From positions 24,251,714 to 24,315,713 of the forward strand of contig CM049320.1 in NCBI GenBank assembly GCA_026874595.1: a stretch of 64,000 nucleotides of DNA, in the 5' to 3' direction. This document shows positions 10,756 to 21,570 of the stretch, piece after piece. A model generated the notes under the pieces. The model searched no databases. It worked only from the letters and a program-made list of their open reading frames with translations, and had not been told where the DNA came from. How positions within the stretch are numbered: position 1 is the stretch's first letter; every line of letters starts with the position of its first letter. Both the position numbers and the translations under genes were made by a program. The stretch is from Sipunculus nudus. Lineage: Eukaryota; Annelida; Sipuncula; Golfingiida; Sipunculidae.

Positions 10756-11732
10756 TGTCACGAAAATTCATGATTGAGTTCTTTCTCTACTAAATTAAAG
10801 ACCGGAAGGCATATGACAAATAACAAGAATGAAGTTTGGTATACAAATTTATTCAATATAACTTATATGGCCTCAGCCGCTGTGCCTCACGTCGCCTCGT
10901 GTATCAGACGGCCTCCTTCTGGGTGATACCGGTAGCAAAGTACTGTAAGTAAACGGTCGTGGCCCTGTCGTCCCGGACTCGTGTTTACTGCGGAAAAAAG
11001 AGGCAACTATATGAAATTACAGGAATAAACTGATGAACAATGATGCCGACATGCGGTAGCCTTTGACGTATGAAAACCTTTACAAAACACGTGCTGTGGA
11101 TATTAAAGAAGTAATTAAGGAATTACGGAGTTACGCTATACCGAAATCAAATGACATACATTAAGAGGCTGCAATATCACCAGCTCCGTTATCAAGAAGC
11201 CAACAATCAGGTTAAGGGCTTACCAGACCTCAATTTCGAACAATGCCCGATCTCAGCCCCTCAGCGTGGTTGTACGGTGTCAAGCCGGTCCAAGCCTCAT
11301 GTGCCACGTGGTCCGTGCTGTCCCTCCAGGTAGCTTGTCCCGGTTGAGTGGTGTGTCCCTTTGATAGCTGCAATACTGCACATTTCAACGTTTTCAACGT
11401 TTAAAACTTCAGCCTCAGGGTTTCTGATTTTCACAGGTTTCACAGATGTCACAGAGCATTTTATATACGTTTGCTCAGTTCCGAGGTTCGTGGCCGTCTG
11501 CCCCGAATACTTTAAAGTTGGCCTCTCGAACTGAATCCCAGTTGAATTAAAGCCGATTAATTGCAGCCCCAGCACCGACGAGACTAAATTAACAAGTTTT
11601 CGGCTCTCTAAAAGAATTAAATCCCCCTCAACTCCCCTGCACAATGAACCGGGACTATAGTCCAAGGGTCAAAAGGACACGACTCTCCCCCCGCCACAGT
11701 GACGCTAATGTAAACAAAGCACTTTCGTGACA
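10756..11732 (-). repeat. 3' LTR of element 2
   Basis: This LTR is 977 bp, aligns end to end with 16,267-17,243 and carries the same terminal inverted TGTCACGAAA/TTTCGTGACA. Relative to the element it is downstream, because coding runs on the minus strand. Confidence 0.95.
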
Positions 11733-11745
11733 CTTCTCTCCCTTT
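11733..11745 (-). promoter_or_regulatory. Polypurine tract of element 2
   Basis: On the minus strand AAAGGGAGAGAAG lies directly before the TGTCAC start of the 3' LTR. That is where plus-strand DNA synthesis is primed in LTR retrotransposons. Confidence 0.85.
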
Positions 11746-11924
11746 AAGAAAATTCCCTGGAATTTTTCCGACCTAATCACGAAAGCCTGTTTTTTTAAAG
11801 TAAATCGCTTTGCGTAAATTAAATTTCCAGTCTGGATCTAAAAGATTTTAGGAAAGAGGTTCTTATACTGACTTATCATAACAGGAATAAGTAACCCAGG
11901 CACAAAGATTTACTTGACCTCTTG

Positions 11925-12400
11925 TCAAGGCACACGACTTAAAAAGTCGGGTCCATCATTTTGCTTACCAGGGATCGCTTCTACGCGGAAGCGGTATTCT
12001 TGTAGTACCATGGCCCACCTCATGATACGCTTGTTTACAGTTTTAGATCTATCAATGTACACTAACGGCTGGTGATCCGTTTGGATAACGAATTCGCGCC
12101 CGTATAGGTAGGCCTCGAACTTTTGTACCGCGCAAATGATGCTCAAGCACTCCCGCTCAATGGTGGAGTAGTTACGTTGCCGCTGGAGTAACTTTTTCGA
12201 AGCATATGCGATCGGATGCATTGTTTCATCACTTTCCTGAAACAGGATGGCTGCTATCCCTGCATCGGATGCGTCTGTCCTAACGTAAAACGTTTTGCTG
12301 AAATCCGGAAGTTTGAGAATAGGAGGATTTGACAAGCATGTTTTCAACGTGCGGTATGCTTGCTCCTGAGCTTCCCCCCATGTTACAGTATTGGGTTTTT
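11925..12400 (-). pseudogene. RNase H domain of element 2 (last pol domain)
   Basis: The frame 12,347-11,925 carries the acidic catalytic residues in VRTDASDAGIAAIL, STIERECLSII and IQTDHQPLVY, and ends with PDFLSR, the usual end of gypsy RNase H. A stop and the 3' LTR follow about 190 bp later. No integrase lies downstream, so RNase H is the final pol domain here. It is out of frame with the RT that precedes it (junction about 12,280-12,410). Confidence 0.9.
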
Positions 12401-13260
12401 CCCTTTCGCGTTATATCTGTGAGCGGTAACGAAATATCGGCGAAATTTGGGACGAATTTCCTGTAGAAACTGACAAGTCCTACAAAAGATCGCACTTTAG
12501 TTTTGGTTTTTGGTCGCTCAAAATCATGTATTTTCTTTAGAAGTTGGGGATTTGTCGCCAATGCACCACCGCCAACATGATGACCCAAAAATTCAACATT
12601 GTTAAACCCAATGAAACATTTAGAGGGTCTAACTGACAAGTTTGCTTTCTCCAGCATATTGAGAACAATCTTCAAGTTTTTCATATGCTCGGACCAAGAC
12701 TGGTGATGGATGAGTATATCGTCCACATAATACAGGACGTTAGGGACTCCCTGAAATAACCTTCTGACCAATCTGGTGAAGCATTGTTCCGAATTTACTA
12801 ATCCGAACGGCATAACCACAAAATGGTATAGGCCATTTGGTGTTACGAATGCCGTTAATTTCTTTGAATTTTCGGCCATCGGGATTCGCCAATAACCCTT
12901 GCTCATGTCTAATTTAGACAGATATTTACTGCTCGTGAGTAATGGGAACAAATCCTCCGGGTAAGCATCGGTTCGGGGTCAAAAATTGTGATCCTGTTCA
13001 GTTTTCTGAAATCTACACAGAACCTGACACTTTGCTCTTTTTTCTTTACCAATACCACGGGGCTAGAGTAACACGAGTCCGATCTCTCGATCACACCCAT
13101 ATCCATCATCTTCTGGACCTCACTGCCCATAACATCCCTAACTGCATGTGGTACTGGATTTGGTCTAGAACGCACGGGTTCATCCGTGGTCTTAGGAACA
13201 TCAGTAAACGTAGATGCGAATTGCCCCAAAAGAGCGCTTACCTCTGCCCTCTGTGATGAG
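12400..13260 (-). pseudogene. Reverse transcriptase domain of element 2
   Basis: Two frames cover the domain. 13,808-12,909 ends with SPVVLVKKKEQSVRFCVDFR, and 12,951-12,280 starts with LSKLDMSKGYWRIPM, continues through VMPFGLVN and has the catalytic YYVDDIL, then the FLGHHVG and FVGLVSFYRKFVPNFADISL blocks. A frame change near 12,930-12,950 separates the two. Identity is certain; the copy is broken. Confidence 0.92.
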
Positions 13261-13830
13261 TCTAAATTTGGTCCTAGTTCTACGTCACCAACAAATTCTT
13301 TCTGGATGGAGCTAGGTAAGGGTACTATCCTGTGAGCAGCCTCAGACACGTCACTACCCTCGTATTCATCCTCAGGAGTGCTTCCATCACTTACCTGTTC
13401 CGTACTGGTTGACCTTGGCTGTTCTATACCAAATACACCGAGTAGACAGTGGCTGTCCGTTTGATCCCTCTCGATGTACTTTTTGAGTAAATTAATATGA
13501 TACACTCTTTCCTTACCATTCATTTGTATGCGATAGTCGCAGTCGTTAAACTTCTCGACGACCTTGAATGGCCCTTTCCACTGCATCAATATTTTGTTAC
13601 TATCAGTGGACTCAAGAATAAGAACTTTGTCACCTACCTTCAAATCCCTGCTCCGGCGCTTCTGGTCGTAATAGATTTTATACCTACCGGTTTCTTTTGC
13701 AAGGTTTTCTCTGGCCAATTTGAGTGTTTCTGACAAACGGTTCTGTAAATCAACTACATACTGGTAGGTACTCTTGACCTCTGGGTCTGCGTTCTGACGC
13801 GTCCACAATTATCTTAGAATTGTCATGGGC
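13260..13830 (-). pseudogene. Integrase C-terminal module and linker to RT, element 2
   Basis: The frame opening at 13,808 begins with the end of the integrase core (LWTRQNADPEV context) and then KVGDKVLIL, MQWKGPFKVV and YHINLLKKYIERD. This is the GPY/F-type DNA-binding module of Ty3/gypsy integrases. It continues in frame through an acidic linker straight into the RT N terminus, giving direct evidence that integrase is upstream of RT. An in-frame TAA sits just before it at about 13,810. Confidence 0.88.
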
Positions 13831-14720
13831 CCCCTTACAAACCTCCCATAGAATGGACTGAACCCAAGAGATTCGTGTGGTGCTTCCTACAGCAAAACAG
13901 TAACGCTGGCAAGTAGCGGTCCCAATCTCGAGGCCTCTCTGCTGCCATACGTTTGAGCATCTGTTTGAGCACACCATTGTGCTTCTCGATCATACCATTA
14001 CAGATCGGATGTCGGACTGTACAAGTCAGCTGTTTAATAGAAAGGAGACGACTTACCTCTCTCATCAGATCTGAGGTAAACTGCGTGCCTTTGTCTGTTA
14101 AGACTTCGGATGGCACACCTACCCTTGAGTAAACCTCAACTAATGCCTCTGCCACGGTCTCTGTATCAATGTTCTTTAGTGGCACCGCCTCGTGATACCT
14201 AGTGGCGTAATCCATTATTGTGAGCACATATCTGTGACCCCTGTCGGATGGAGGATGGATAGCTCCGATTATATCGAGCGCTATGCGTTTAAACGGGGTA
14301 TCCATTATCGACATACGTCCTAAAGGTACCTGGACTACCTTACCTTTCGGCAAAGTCCTCTGGCAAATCCCACAAGACCTGCAAAACATGCGTACCTCCT
14401 GGTACGTACCAGGCCAATAGAACTTGCCCCTAATGCGGTCATAAATACGGCTGATTCCCTGATGCCCCTCCATCAGTGTCTCATGACCCATTTTTAAGAT
14501 ATCACGCCTGCAGTTAGCTGGCACTACTAACTGATCACCTTGACTCAAATGGCTCTTCTCTAGACGTCTTCTCACGAGGAAATTATTCTTTACAAGTAAC
14601 TGGTACTTACTACCGTCTGGTGGAGGTTCTGTAGCCTTCTGCCACAGATGCGACAGAGTATCATCCTCCTGTTGGTACTTAAGAAATTGGTCAGGACTTA
14701 CCTCTCCGATCTGGCTGTGA
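13830..14720 (-). pseudogene. Integrase zinc-binding and DDE core of element 2
   Basis: The frame 14,944-13,835 has the HHCC region (GHETLMEGHQG then CRSCGICQ) followed by the DDE core: IALDIIG for the first Asp, EVLTDKGTQF for the second, and MIEKHNG for the Glu, 35 residues after the second Asp. Near 13,890 a small indel shifts the frame, because the expected LLF-A-Y-R-E region reads on in a neighbouring frame through the GFSPF motif. The active residues are all present, but the frame is broken at its end. Confidence 0.92.
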
Positions 14721-14879
14721 ACCTTCAAAGGACGAGTCGGCTTATCCTTCTGCCGTGCCATCTGCCTCGTTTCAACTGCGTACGCGTCATCTGTGACACA
14801 TACCTCCGTAGCTGCAGCTTCAGCCTTACCACAGGTAACAGACTGGTTATTACCGATAGTCCAATCAGGATTAGGATCA

Positions 14880-15060
14880 GATGGCCCACGCGCACCAGAT
14901 ACATTACCAATGATGAGATCATAAACGGGATCAGATACGCACAAACCCTGAGTTCTCCTGAATAGAAAGGAGTACTTACCTGAACGACTGCAAGAGGAAA
15001 TGTGCGTGCGGTTCCGTCAATCAACACGCAATCCTGATTCTCTCCAAGAAACTGGCTTTC
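14880..15060 (-). pseudogene. Truncated retropepsin of element 2
   Basis: Only the C-terminal half of the protease is left. One frame has CVLIDGTARTFPLAVVQV and the other, after a frame change near 14,950, has DPVYDLIIGNVSGAR, the typical LIIGN end of gypsy retropepsins. The catalytic Asp-Thr-Gly part is absent, apparently removed with the end of gag by one deletion near 15,055. Confidence 0.7.
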
Positions 15061-15798
15061 CGGAAACTGCTCACGCGGGATAAAATCTAACAATGATTTG
15101 TAATCTTGTTCAATACCCGAAAGCTGTACCCACTTGCTACAATAACCGCCAATGCGTGCCGCAAATTGTATCGGGGTTTCATTACGTTCAGGACGACACG
15201 TCCTGAATTTCGTTCTATAACCTTTCTCTGTGAGGTTATACCGCTTTAAAAGCGCATGCTTAAGGACGTCATAATCGAGCGCCTCCCCTGACATCAGGAG
15301 AGAATAAACCTCAAGGGCTTTTCCCTTGAGCAACGCACTTAGGCTTACTGCCCAGTTTTCACGTTTCCACCCTTGGCTTATCGCAAAACGTTCAAAACGT
15401 TCAATGTATGAGTCCATACTGTCTTTACCGTCATCGTAGGTGGGGATTTTAAAGCTTGGGGTCCTAACGGTAGCCTCTGCTACATTATCCGTTCTAACCC
15501 CTCTCTGACTTTGTAACCACATGAGCTCTTTCTGCTCTTGAATCATTTTAAACTCATGAGCTCTCTGCTCCTCGCTTTCACGCTTCTCGCGCTCCGCGGC
15601 CCGCTCCGCTCGCTCGACAGCTTGCTGAGCTTTTCTATCCTGTCTATCGGATTCCTCCTTTACAAATGTTTGGAGGGAGTCTCCCCCGTATCCTAACTCT
15701 TTCCCTAGAGCAACTATTTCTTTAAGATCCATGGCATGTGTTAAACAATTAAGCACACGAAACCAAATACCGAGGGCAGTGTCACAATACTGGCCCAC
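15055..15798 (-). pseudogene. gag of element 2, C-terminally truncated
   Basis: Translation can start at 15,798 (MGQYCD) or at the internal MDLKEIVALGKELGYGG. A highly charged Glu/Arg coiled-coil-like stretch follows. Then comes the capsid-like region with DSYIERFERFA, W-AVSLSALLKGKALEVYSL and LLKRYNLTEKGYRTKFR, close to the SCAN-like capsid domain of metazoan gypsy elements. It breaks off after IPREQFPES without a CCHC zinc knuckle and runs directly into protease sequence, so an internal deletion is likely. Confidence 0.8.
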
Positions 15799-15856
15799 GT
15801 ATCGTTAGGTCTACACACACGCGACCATACACACAGCCCTTTACGGATCTATTTTT

Positions 15857-16024
15857 GTGCGAGTTCCGTTACGCACTGGAAAATATTTTCACCGCAGAAT
15901 GTATAAAAGTGTGAGTTCCGTTCCACACTTGATGCAATATGTCTGCGAAAGATAAGTGCGAGTTTCGTTACGCACTTGACCGACCATATAACCGCCACTA
16001 TACGGTGCGAGTTCCGTTACGCAC
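15857..16024 (-). repeat. Four evenly spaced 20-nt hairpins in the leader of element 2
   Basis: Copies lie at 15,857-15,876, 15,909-15,928, 15,956-15,975 and 16,005-16,024, so their starts are 52, 47 and 49 bases apart. The plus-strand form is GTGCGAGTTCCGTTACGCAC, a 5-bp stem with a 10-base loop. Copy 2 has GTGTG and CACAC arms, a paired change that keeps the stem. Copy 3 has one loop change. They lie between the primer-binding site and gag, where LTR elements carry packaging or translation signals. The role is inferred. Confidence 0.85.
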
Positions 16025-16245
16025 ATGACAGGTAATATAACGCCATTTGTGAACCACAAAGAAATACCGGATGTGCTGACTCATACGCATCTAACCAGAA
16101 ACGCCTGCTAAAACTAATAACAAAAAAGCTAGCAATTAATTCTACGTTATCGCAAAAGATCAGACCCTCTGCGCAAACAAACAATATAAGATGGTAATAT
16201 GGTACGTAAATGTTATCTGTCAAATGCTCCCAACGGCCATTAATT

Positions 16246-16264
16246 GTTCTCGTCCGGGTCGCCA
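16246..16264 (-). promoter_or_regulatory. Candidate tRNA primer-binding site of element 2
   Basis: On the minus strand the 5' LTR ends in GTGACA, then TT, then TGGCGACCCGGACGAGAAC. TGG followed by a GC-rich run is expected for complementarity to a tRNA 3' end (CCA). I did not assign the tRNA. Confidence 0.7.
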
Positions 16265-16266
16265 AA

Positions 16267-17243
16267 TGTCACGAAAATTCGTGTTTGAGTTCTTTCTCTA
16301 CCAAATTAAAGGCCGGAAGGCATATGACAAATAACAAGAATGCGGTTTGGTATACAAATTTATTCAATATAACTAATATGGCCTCAGCCGCTGTGCCTCA
16401 CGTCGCCTCGTGTATCAGACGGCCTCCTTTTGGGTGATACCGGTAGCCAAGTACTGTAAGTAAACGGTCGTGGCCCTGTCGTCCCGGGCTCGTGTTTACT
16501 GCGGAAAAAAGAGGCAATTATATGAAATTACAGGAATAAACTGATGAACAATGATGCCGACATGCGGTAGCCTTTGACATATGAAAACCTTTACAAAACA
16601 CGTGCTGTGGATATTAAAGTAGTAATTCGGGATTTACGGAGTACGCTATACCGAAATCAAATGACATACATTAAGAGGCTGCAATATCACCAGCTCCGTT
16701 ATCAAGAAGCCAACAATCAGGAAAAGGGCTTACCAGACCTCAATTCCGAACAATGCCCGATCTCAGCCTCTCAGCGTGGTTGTACGGTGTCAAGCCGGTC
16801 CCAGCCTCATGTGTCACGTGGTTCGAGCTGTCCCTCCAGGTAGCTTGTCCCGGTTGAGTGGTGTGTCCCTTTGATAGCTGCAATACTGCACATTTCAACG
16901 TTTTCAACGTTTAAAACTTCAGCCTCAGGGTTTCTGATTCTCACAGGTTTCACAGATGTCACAGAGCATTTTATATACGTGTGCTCAGTTCCGAGGTTCG
17001 TGGCCGTCTGCCCCGAATACCTTAAAGTTGGTCTCTCGAACGGAACCCCAGTTTATTTAAAGCCGATTAATTGCAGCCCCAGTACCGGCGAAACTAAATT
17101 AACAAGTTTTCGGCTCTCTGAAAGAATTAAATCCCCCTCAACTGCTCTGCACAATGAACCGAGACGACAGTCCAAGGGTCAAAGAGGACACGACTCTCCC
17201 CCCGCCACAGTGACGCTAATGTAAACAAAGCACTTTCGTGACA
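16267..17243 (-). repeat. 5' LTR of element 2
   Basis: This is the 977-bp partner of 10,756-11,732 with the same ends. It holds the element's own promoter by position, since it is upstream of gag in the minus direction. About 45 differences from the other LTR were counted by eye. Confidence 0.95.
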
Positions 17244-17248
17244 ATTAG
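17244..17248. repeat. Target-site duplication ATTAG, right copy
   Basis: An exact match to 10,751-10,755. Confidence 0.9.
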
Positions 17249-17949
17249 CAATGCTGGTCCAATTCGCAAAGGTTTTTTTTTAATATCTTAAGTAAGAAAA
17301 CGCGTATGTTTTACCGTGCACAGCATAGTCATATTGGCTTAAATGAAAATTCACAACTTCCATTTATCCGTACAATCAGTTTATCTATTGATCTGGCTTA
17401 ACGGCAAGGACAGCAAGCATAAGCGTTCATCATAAAACGTCTATGCATCTACATATTTGACATACTAGCTATAGCAATGATCATGCCAATACTATATTCA
17501 TAAATGTTTCAATTAAATTGAAAGTACAATATAATAGGGTGCAATATATCAAGGCATGTTCATTAATTTTTGGAAATATGTAATACATTTATTGTCTGGA
17601 GAATATACATAAAATAGCAAATTAATATGTGCTATCGCTTTATGTATGCAGTTTCAGAGGAATCATCTCACATTAACACTTGAATGTAAACACTGTGGTA
17701 AAACAAAGAATGTTGACACAAAATCCTTGAGTCAGTTAGGTTATATAAGCGTTATGGAAAATATCCTTCTGTGTTAACAAACATATAAATTTCATAATAG
17801 ATACAAATACTTTGGCCTAGGCATAAAAGCTTTTGTGATGAGCCCTGTTGACCATACAACATATTATAATTATTAAGGACGGTTTATTTTTTTTACCTAT
17901 TGTTGACACGGTGAAGGATGCTAAGAGGATCCTAAATACACGAAACAAT
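17249..17949. other. Gene-free AT-rich stretch
   Basis: No feature was recognised. Confidence 0.35.
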
Positions 17950-18930
17950 GATCCCCATCAGATACATAATAAGTATTATAATACTTATACTGTCATGGGG
18001 CCACTTTGTACAGTTTCTTACACTAGAAGCGTATGTCTCTGTTGTCCTTATAACATGCATTGCGCAAAACACTTCATTGAGCCTATCAGTAATACTGTAC
18101 AAAAACCTGTAGGAAATCTTTTGTTCCTATTTTCACCCAGGACTGAGTGTTCCATGGTCCTTATCATATGCTTATCCTAAGCACAATATATAGTGCTCTG
18201 ATAATCAATACACGGTGCAGAGTACTTGATCGTTTCTGACTCACAGCACATACACGGGACAGAGTGGTCTTTATTCCCTATCATTCCAATGGTAAAATGT
18301 GTCATGGCTTCCAATAAATACACTCTGTACATTACACCTTACCCCTTAGGCACTAAATATACAAGTCCCATGGTCCCTATTATATGTACGGTACATACTA
18401 TATTGTATTCTGTAATCCTGTTACATAAAGAGCGCAGAGTAATTAATGATTCTTAATAACCTGTAAAATGCAGCATTATCTGATGTCTATTCACTTTGCA
18501 GTTGTCTCATATGTTAACACACTGCACTTAGTGCTCTGGTAGATACTTTTTTCCAGTCATATTCGAATACGCTGTCCCTATCATATATCCTGTAAAAGTT
18601 TCTCATGCTCCCTTTCATGTACAGGCTACCTAGTTATTCGTTCTCCAAATTATTTATATGAAAAATAAGTGCTCCTTAACTCCTGTCATATGCACTGGAG
18701 ACCCTGCGTCATATTTTTTTATCAGATGATCATCACATAGTACTATGTGGTTCCCTTTTTTGTACACTTGATAGAATAATCTGTAAATCCCATCGTTAAC
18801 TTTGTACACAGCACTCCGTTGTTCCTTCGGTCATACTGTGCAGACTTTTATAAACACCGAATTTCCTATGATACACATTGTACAGAGTTATTATATGTCC
18901 TATTCACAGACTTCGTGTAGCTATCACATT
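17950..18930. repeat. Degenerate tandem repeat-like region
   Basis: Variants of a CCATGGTCCCTATCATATG-like phrase and of GTGCTCTG / CACTCTGTAC / TGTACAG phrases recur about every 35-200 bases (for example near 18,151, 18,268, 18,367, 18,573, 18,608 and 18,680). This fits an old, heavily mutated minisatellite. It lies just downstream of the first TRIM copy. Open frames here (17,848-18,180 and 18,226-18,456) look incidental. Confidence 0.4.
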
Positions 18931-18997
18931 TGTTTATAGTTGGATATTTTCCGTTCTTCCTGAAATAATCTCTAATTAATATTATAATCTCTCACAG

Positions 18998-20878
18998 TTA
19001 ACTAATTTTGAATAGCAGTAGGTTGGAAACAACGTTACTGCACTGGCTGACCCACAAATAAGGGTGGACATAATCCATGCTCCGTGGTCTGCATAGTCCG
19101 TCTCTGTGTGTGAGCAGGTTACGAACAAACGTGCCATCGGTTTTTATCTCTACAATTCTGTCATTTTTTTTGGTCCATAGCGATAAGATTGCCGTTAGAC
19201 AGAGCCTTGACATTGCAGGGTATACTGAATTCTAAATCTCCCGTTCCAGGACCGCCTATATTGTACAGCAGTTCCCGATATTTAAAGTACACCTTTATAT
19301 CGTGCTTGATTTGATCTGTGCAGAAAAAGCACGTGCCCTTTCCGACGACTTCTACTGGCCAAAAGCTGCATATGCCACGAGCAGTTATTATTTTCAGCCT
19401 TTCATTGGTGTTATTAAGGCATATTCTTTCTATCCCCGTTTTACAACTTACGGTGTATAACTCACCTTTGTAAACCATGATCTGTTGCACATCCTTTAAG
19501 GTGGGGTTCATTTTGTATCTTCCCTCAGAACCGTCAGCTGAATATTTTTCAACATTCCTCCCATTTTTAGTGACAAAATACACATCATCCTCATAGACAC
19601 AGACGCCTGATACTGCCGTACACATATACGCACGTCTGCAGTTTCCAATGACGCTGAATTTTTTGGGAACTCCGTCATCATCAATGACGACAGCAGCTGC
19701 ATCTGAGACCATTCGTACTTCGGCCGGCTGTTTAATGTGGCGATCAAGACCGCATGGTATTTCAAAAACCAAATGTGGCATCGACAAGCCTTCCATACCT
19801 GCACCAAAGGTATTATGTGTATTTTCACTGTCCCTGAGTACATTGCCTATATCACACGATACTTTACAGGCTGCAATAGCATCTTTTACAGCGTCTGCTT
19901 CCTTTATGACACATAAAACGTTTTTACCTGAAAATCTTCTCCCCTCGGGGACATCTTTATAAGATTCTATAGCCTCTATCTTCTCTGTAATCTTTGTCTC
20001 TATCTCCTTAAGATATTTTGTTTGCATCAGTAAATCCTGCTCTTGGAGCAAGCTGTTGCCACTTTCCTTCAATTGTTTCCCCAGCTTTAGCAATCCTGGT
20101 AAATTTCTGTTACGGCTTTTTGATGCTGTATTCTATGCTTCCGTAATATATTTTCAAAATGTCGGCCCAGATAATCTTTCATTTCATTTAAACAGTCTTC
20201 AGCATACTTCTCACCATATTCCTTTGATTTTTGGGCAGTTGATTCTTCCATGTTAATTTTGTCTTCCATCTTGTGTAACTGCCGATCAAGCAGTTTTAGT
20301 TTATCCAGAAGGCGTTTTCTGATAACGGTTTCACCTTCATCTGTATCCGTCATCTCATGATCTAAATGGCCGTGCAAGATACACTCAGTGCATACCCTCT
20401 CCATGCAGGTAAAACAAAAGTACCCCAGAGCAGCTTTGTGCCGGCTACATAAATCTGCAGTTATCACATGGGAAGAAAAAATTTTAACTTGTTTATGTCG
20501 AGATACGCGGTCCCTGCAGAGACGTCTATTACAGGTTTTACATATAGCCGTCATTGGCGCTGACAAACCAGATTGTGAGCATGTTTGGCAACTGTCATCA
20601 CTCTTGAGTCCTTTCATCATATCTACAACTTCCGCAACCTTGAAATCAACAGGTAGACCTGATATTCCTCCATCCGGTAGTCTTGTTTTCCGGAGACATA
20701 CTGGACATTGCACAGAGAATGGGTCCTCCCTGCCTTGTTTGACACGTCTCATGTGCAATTCCTCGAGACAGACAAGACAGAAAGAATGCTGACAAATAAG
20801 ACCCATGGGATCTTTGTTGGTCTTATTTTCGAGGCAGATGGCACAGTGTAGGACGTGCGAATTATCCACAGAGGCCAT
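18998..20878 (-). pseudogene. TRIM-like RING / B-box / NHL-like protein, copy 1, with two frame breaks
   Basis: Reading from the ATG at 20,878 (MASVDNSHVLHC), the protein has a C3HC4 RING (CAIC, CQHSFC, CPVC), a B-box1-like region (CQTC, CKTC), a B-box2 (CSRH, CFTC, CTEC, H-LDH), a coiled coil and a C-terminal NHL-like propeller with GGPG then CNVKALSNGN. RING proteins of this kind are usually E3 ubiquitin ligases. Compared with the intact paralogue at 41,090-42,949, the frame breaks near 20,088, with loss of a few codons, and again at an 8-T run (19,164-19,171), where one base fewer would restore alignment. One B-box1 Cys is Arg (LCRDRVSRH versus LCVNCTASH). It is either a young pseudogene or a gene with base-call errors in the assembly. 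Confidence 0.82.
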
Positions 20879-20906
20879 TGTGTTCTGAAAGTACAAAAGA
20901 AAACGA
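20879..20906 (-). promoter_or_regulatory. Likely 3' splice site just before the ATG of TRIM copy 1
   Basis: On the minus strand a pyrimidine-rich run ending TTTTGTACTTTCAG lies 6 bases before ATG. This implies an upstream non-coding exon and an intron in the 5' leader. Confidence 0.6.
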
Positions 20907-21515
20907 AATACTTCCAAGGTAATCAAGCATCGAAAAATAATGGGGGAAATGCACGCTAAAGATATTTATGTATGTTGAGAATTGGTTATATGAAAACATA
21001 TGCCTACAGGAAATAATATAATAATTCTTTTGAAGTTATGCATTCTTCAGGCAGGAAACAGGTGGAAGCTGAGAGCCACGAAACCTGAACAAAGGGAAAT
21101 CCAACCTGTTCTGAATAAAACCGTGCTCGTATCAATAATGCGAGCTGCAATCTAAAACAATGACGTTATTTTATGTGTCATCATAAACTATGAAGTATTT
21201 TTTTTTTACTTGGAGCAACTTTTTATTTGCAGCCCCAGAGTGCAGTAACATATTGAAGAGTGTAAAGCATAATTCTAATGTGCATACTCTTCAGTAGAAT
21301 GACATCTATTGCCAAGCTTTATATCTGAAGAAGCGAAGCTACAGGATTTATAATCTCTAACCTGGCGAACAAATGTTTAATTGCCTTTTCTACTAATTGA
21401 CAGATGAGTGATTACACATTTTATTATCAAACGTTTTTTTCTGATTTCGCATTGAACAGTCTTCACTTGATTTTCTTTAATTTCTGTACGAAATGAATAC
21501 TATGTACAAACAAAG

Positions 21516-21570
<55 letters not shown>

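Larger units (their letters stand above)
10756..17243 (-). mobile_element. Full-length Gmr1-like Ty3/gypsy retrotransposon, integrase before RT
   Basis: The element is 6,488 bp with two 977-bp LTRs that begin TGTCACGAAA and end TTTCGTGACA, flanked by ATTAG on both sides. Reading on the minus strand, the order is gag, protease remnant, integrase, RT, RNase H. This is the copia-like pol order described for the Gmr1 group of Ty3/gypsy elements. LTR divergence is roughly 4-5% by eye, so the insertion is not recent. The coding part has an internal loss between gag and protease plus several frame breaks, so it is non-autonomous now. Confidence 0.93.

Noticed and set aside
11036-11060. CTGATGA in the LTR as a hammerhead core
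   Set aside because: No GAAA box or paired stems follow.
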